Source: Candidatus Falkowbacteria bacterium RIFOXYD12_FULL_34_57
GTDB lineage: Bacteria > Patescibacteriota > Patescibacteriia > Patescibacteriales > UBA12075
Direction of reading: 5' to 3'
DNA length: 33,745 nt
Assembly: GCA_001780285.1 (NCBI GenBank)
Contig: MFGN01000020.1
Location: 1 to 33,745 of the forward strand
The position numbers were made by a program, and so were the translations under genes. Under the pieces are notes generated by a model, which worked only from the letters and a program-made list of their open reading frames with translations, did no database searches and was not told the DNA's origin. Every line of letters begins with the position of its first letter. The stretch's first letter is position 1. Positions 32,011 through 33,745 of this stretch are shown piece by piece.

Positions 32011-33192
32011 TTATAATTTCTCCAAAACAACTATCTCCCGCCAAACTCTTTGATTATCCCTTCCGTAAATAATTGTATTTCTGTCGGTTAATTTTATACC
32101 TTGGTAATTTTTTAATTTTTCCGGTATCATATTTACTGTTTTAAATCCTTTGCTTTGCGGGCTTAATTGCTTGTCTTGTCTTCCTGTTTTAAATACCGGC
32201 CAGATCATAGCAACTCGTCCGCCCTTTTTTAAAATTTTATAAAATTCGGTGATTGAGGCGGTATACAATTCATTTAACTCCTTCGCCACTTTTTCAATTT
32301 CAATCTTGCCTCGCTGTGGCCCCAGATAAGGCTCGGTAGCTATCGCACCAACTGAATTTACTTTTATTTTCCGCGAAAGGCCGGTAGCGGAAATATTTTT
32401 TATATTCAATTTTACATCTTTTATGCTAAATTTTTCTTTAATCCACTCAATATTCTCCCTGGTATCGCTTACCGCTTTTTCCGAGATGTCCGATCCTAGT
32501 ATGTTTTTATAACCAATTAAAGCCGCTTCCATAACTACCGTACCGGAACCGCAGAAGGGATCGAGTATTACATCTTCAGTCTCGCCGCCGGACAAATTGA
32601 TTAAAATCTGCGCAAGTTTCGGCGGTAGCATGCCGGACTTGCTGTCGCGCGCCGGCCGGTCATAATCTCTAAACGATAAAGCTTTAAAGTCCTGCACGGC
32701 CCCAGTTTTGCCGATTAATATTTTACTTCCTTTTTGAATCAAAACTATTTCTGCGCCCTTTTCTGTAAGCAGTTTATTTGTCTCTACCACTACGCTGGAT
32801 AAAGTTTTTTCACGACTTATAACCCAACGACAACTTATATTAAGCTCTTTTAAATACTTCTTGGTTTCCATGGCAAATCGCTTCACATTGAATTTATGTT
32901 TTCCGTAATAAGAGAATCCAAAAAAGAATTTACTTTTTCCTTCCTGTACAATATTGTTTAATACGCATTGTATCTTATTGTAATTAGCACTGCTTGCCTC
33001 ATCTCGTATTTCGCCAATCTTGATAGTTCCGCCCAGTCGCTGTATTAATTTCGGAATATTAATTTCTTTTTTACTCTCTATTACTAAACAATCCGAATTT
33101 AAAAAATTATAATCTTCTATTTCCGAAACAATAGAAAAAATTTCTGCTATAGAAAGCGTTGGATTGTTTCCTAAAATAAAAAAATATTTCAT
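32011..33192 (-). CDS. THUMP-type RNA methyltransferase (Trm11/UPF0020-like)
   Basis: The 393-residue protein has an N-terminal THUMP-like region (1-165), then a Rossmann methyltransferase domain with motif I DPFCGSGT at 211-218, motif II LGSDIS, and motif IV TEPYLGP in place of the N/D-PP-Y of N6-adenine and N2-guanine methylases. Relatives methylate guanosine in tRNA (position 10 in Trm11). TEP in place of DPP also occurs in other archaeal/CPR-type members as far as I recall. The start overlaps the stop of the MFS gene by 4 bp (ATGA), so the pair is coupled. Confidence 0.85.
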   Translation of the reverse strand: MKYFFILGNNPTLSIAEIFSIVSEIEDYNFLNSDCLVIESKKEINIPKLIQRLGGTIKIGEIRDEASSANYNKIQCVLNNIVQEGKSKFFFGFSYYGKHKFNVKRFAMETKKYLKELNISCRWVISREKTLSSVVVETNKLLTEKGAEIVLIQKGSKILIGKTGAVQDFKALSFRDYDRPARDSKSGMLPPKLAQILINLSGGETEDVILDPFCGSGTVVMEAALIGYKNILGSDISEKAVSDTRENIEWIKEKFSIKDVKLNIKNISATGLSRKIKVNSVGAIATEPYLGPQRGKIEIEKVAKELNELYTASITEFYKILKKGGRVAMIWPVFKTGRQDKQLSPQSKGFKTVNMIPEKLKNYQGIKLTDRNTIIYGRDNQRVWREIVVLEKL

Positions 33193-33745
33193 ATACTATG
33201 TATTGTTTTAGTTGTAAAATATAATTTAATTTGAATTAATACTGCTATCACCTGGACACAAAACATAGAAATAAACAAAACATTAAATCCGAATCGGTCC
33301 ACAATAAATGTTCCTATAAAAACTGCGGCGCTTACAGCAAAATAAGCGCCTCCGCCCTCAAAACCCCATTGTGTCCCTTCTTTTCCTTTTGTAATGTATT
33401 TTGAAAACAAAGCTGTAAGCGGCGCCGATAAACAAGCTGTACCAACAGCAAAAACAATTTGCAAGCCAAAAAGCTGCCAAGGAGATGATATAAAAACATA
33501 TAAAAGGCTGCCAAGAGCATACATTGTATACCCAAATATAGTAATTAATTCTTTATTAAGTTTGTCGGATATTCTGCCAATAATAATCATTAAAAAACCG
33601 GTACACACACTAAAAACCGTTACAGTATATCCCATATCTAAAATACTTCCTCCGATTTTTTCCACAAAAACTGCGTAAAATGGCCCAATTAAATTATCAC
33701 CAAAATTTGCTAATAGGCTGGCGGAAAGCAACATTTTATAATATT
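33189..33745 (-). CDS. Half-size MFS-type protein, 5' end outside the window
   Basis: About 185 codons with six hydrophobic segments are present. The frame is open to the window edge (Tyr-Tyr-Lys before the first Met at 33734), so the true start probably lies beyond. It matches the MFS half at 2734-3345 in order and motifs: PFYAVFVEKIGG, ISDKLNKE after helix two, SSPWQLFGLQ, KEGTQWG and DRFGFNVLF. It would have to dimerise to form a full transporter. The 3' end overlaps the methyltransferase start. Substrate unknown. Confidence 0.75.
   Translation of the reverse strand, partial: YYKMLLSASLLANFGDNLIGPFYAVFVEKIGGSILDMGYTVTVFSVCTGFLMIIIGRISDKLNKELITIFGYTMYALGSLLYVFISSPWQLFGLQIVFAVGTACLSAPLTALFSKYITKGKEGTQWGFEGGGAYFAVSAAVFIGTFIVDRFGFNVLFISMFCVQVIAVLIQIKLYFTTKTIHSI

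Overview
The window looks like a chromosome segment of a member of the Candidate Phyla Radiation (Patescibacteria, probably Parcubacteria-like). It is AT-rich, uses the standard bacterial code (several genes end in TGA), and its genes are short and closely packed. It carries several gene types I associate with that group: half-size MFS proteins, a lamin-tail/PKD surface protein, a membrane-tethered peptide-binding protein next to secG, RNase J, and a degraded integrative element with a TOPRIM/helicase gene. This assignment rests on recognition by eye, not on a tree.

Layout. (1) 1-4910: short mixed operons: a purine/MTA phosphorylase-like protein, a hotdog acyl-CoA thioesterase coupled to an unknown protein, a stand-alone DsrD-like protein, a six-helix MFS protein, YwbE, a GIY-YIG protein and a slipin. 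(2) 5017-6481: a methyltransferase and a peptidase E-like protein. (3) 6577-11302: a minus-strand cassette with visibly higher G+C and strong ribosome-binding sites on every gene: trpS, an APH-fold kinase, a nucleotidyltransferase, a second TrpRS-like class I synthetase of archaeal/eukaryal type, and a HAD phosphatase. It looks transferred and is a main candidate for an undescribed system. (4) 11484-14432: a decayed integrative element ending in tRNA-His, with truncated serine recombinase and primase genes. (5) 14357-17174: tRNA-His and tRNA-Arg, each preceded by a related ~70-nt structured element that starts with a copy of that tRNA's own 5' end; a nuclease-like unknown, a methyltransferase, a 24-residue membrane peptide with its own promoter and terminator, and an MBL-fold hydrolase. 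(6) 17208-18270: a gene-free kilobase with a probable minus-strand ncRNA, a cluster of DnaA-box-like sites and a 130-bp MITE-like inverted repeat. Genes run leftward on its left side and rightward on its right side, as expected around an origin. (7) 18271-23791: infC, rpmI, rplT, secG, a peptide-binding protein and RNase J. (8) 23953-26809: a small unknown and the large surface protein. (9) 26810-29093: a probable new ~230-nt structured RNA with a ~140-nt stretch free of G, then a dead IS4-family insertion with 9-bp target duplications. (10) 29223-33745: a zinc-ribbon/DUF805 membrane protein with a damaged start, a PD-(D/E)xK-like protein, a membrane-anchored surface protein, a TPR-like protein, a THUMP-type RNA methyltransferase, and a second half-size MFS gene cut by the window end.

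The housekeeping core (infC-rpmI-rplT-secG, rnj, two tRNAs) covers translation, protein export and RNA turnover. Accessory DNA clusters at the tRNA-His element, at the trpS cassette and around the IS. Functions are inferred from motifs read by eye; no database search was run.
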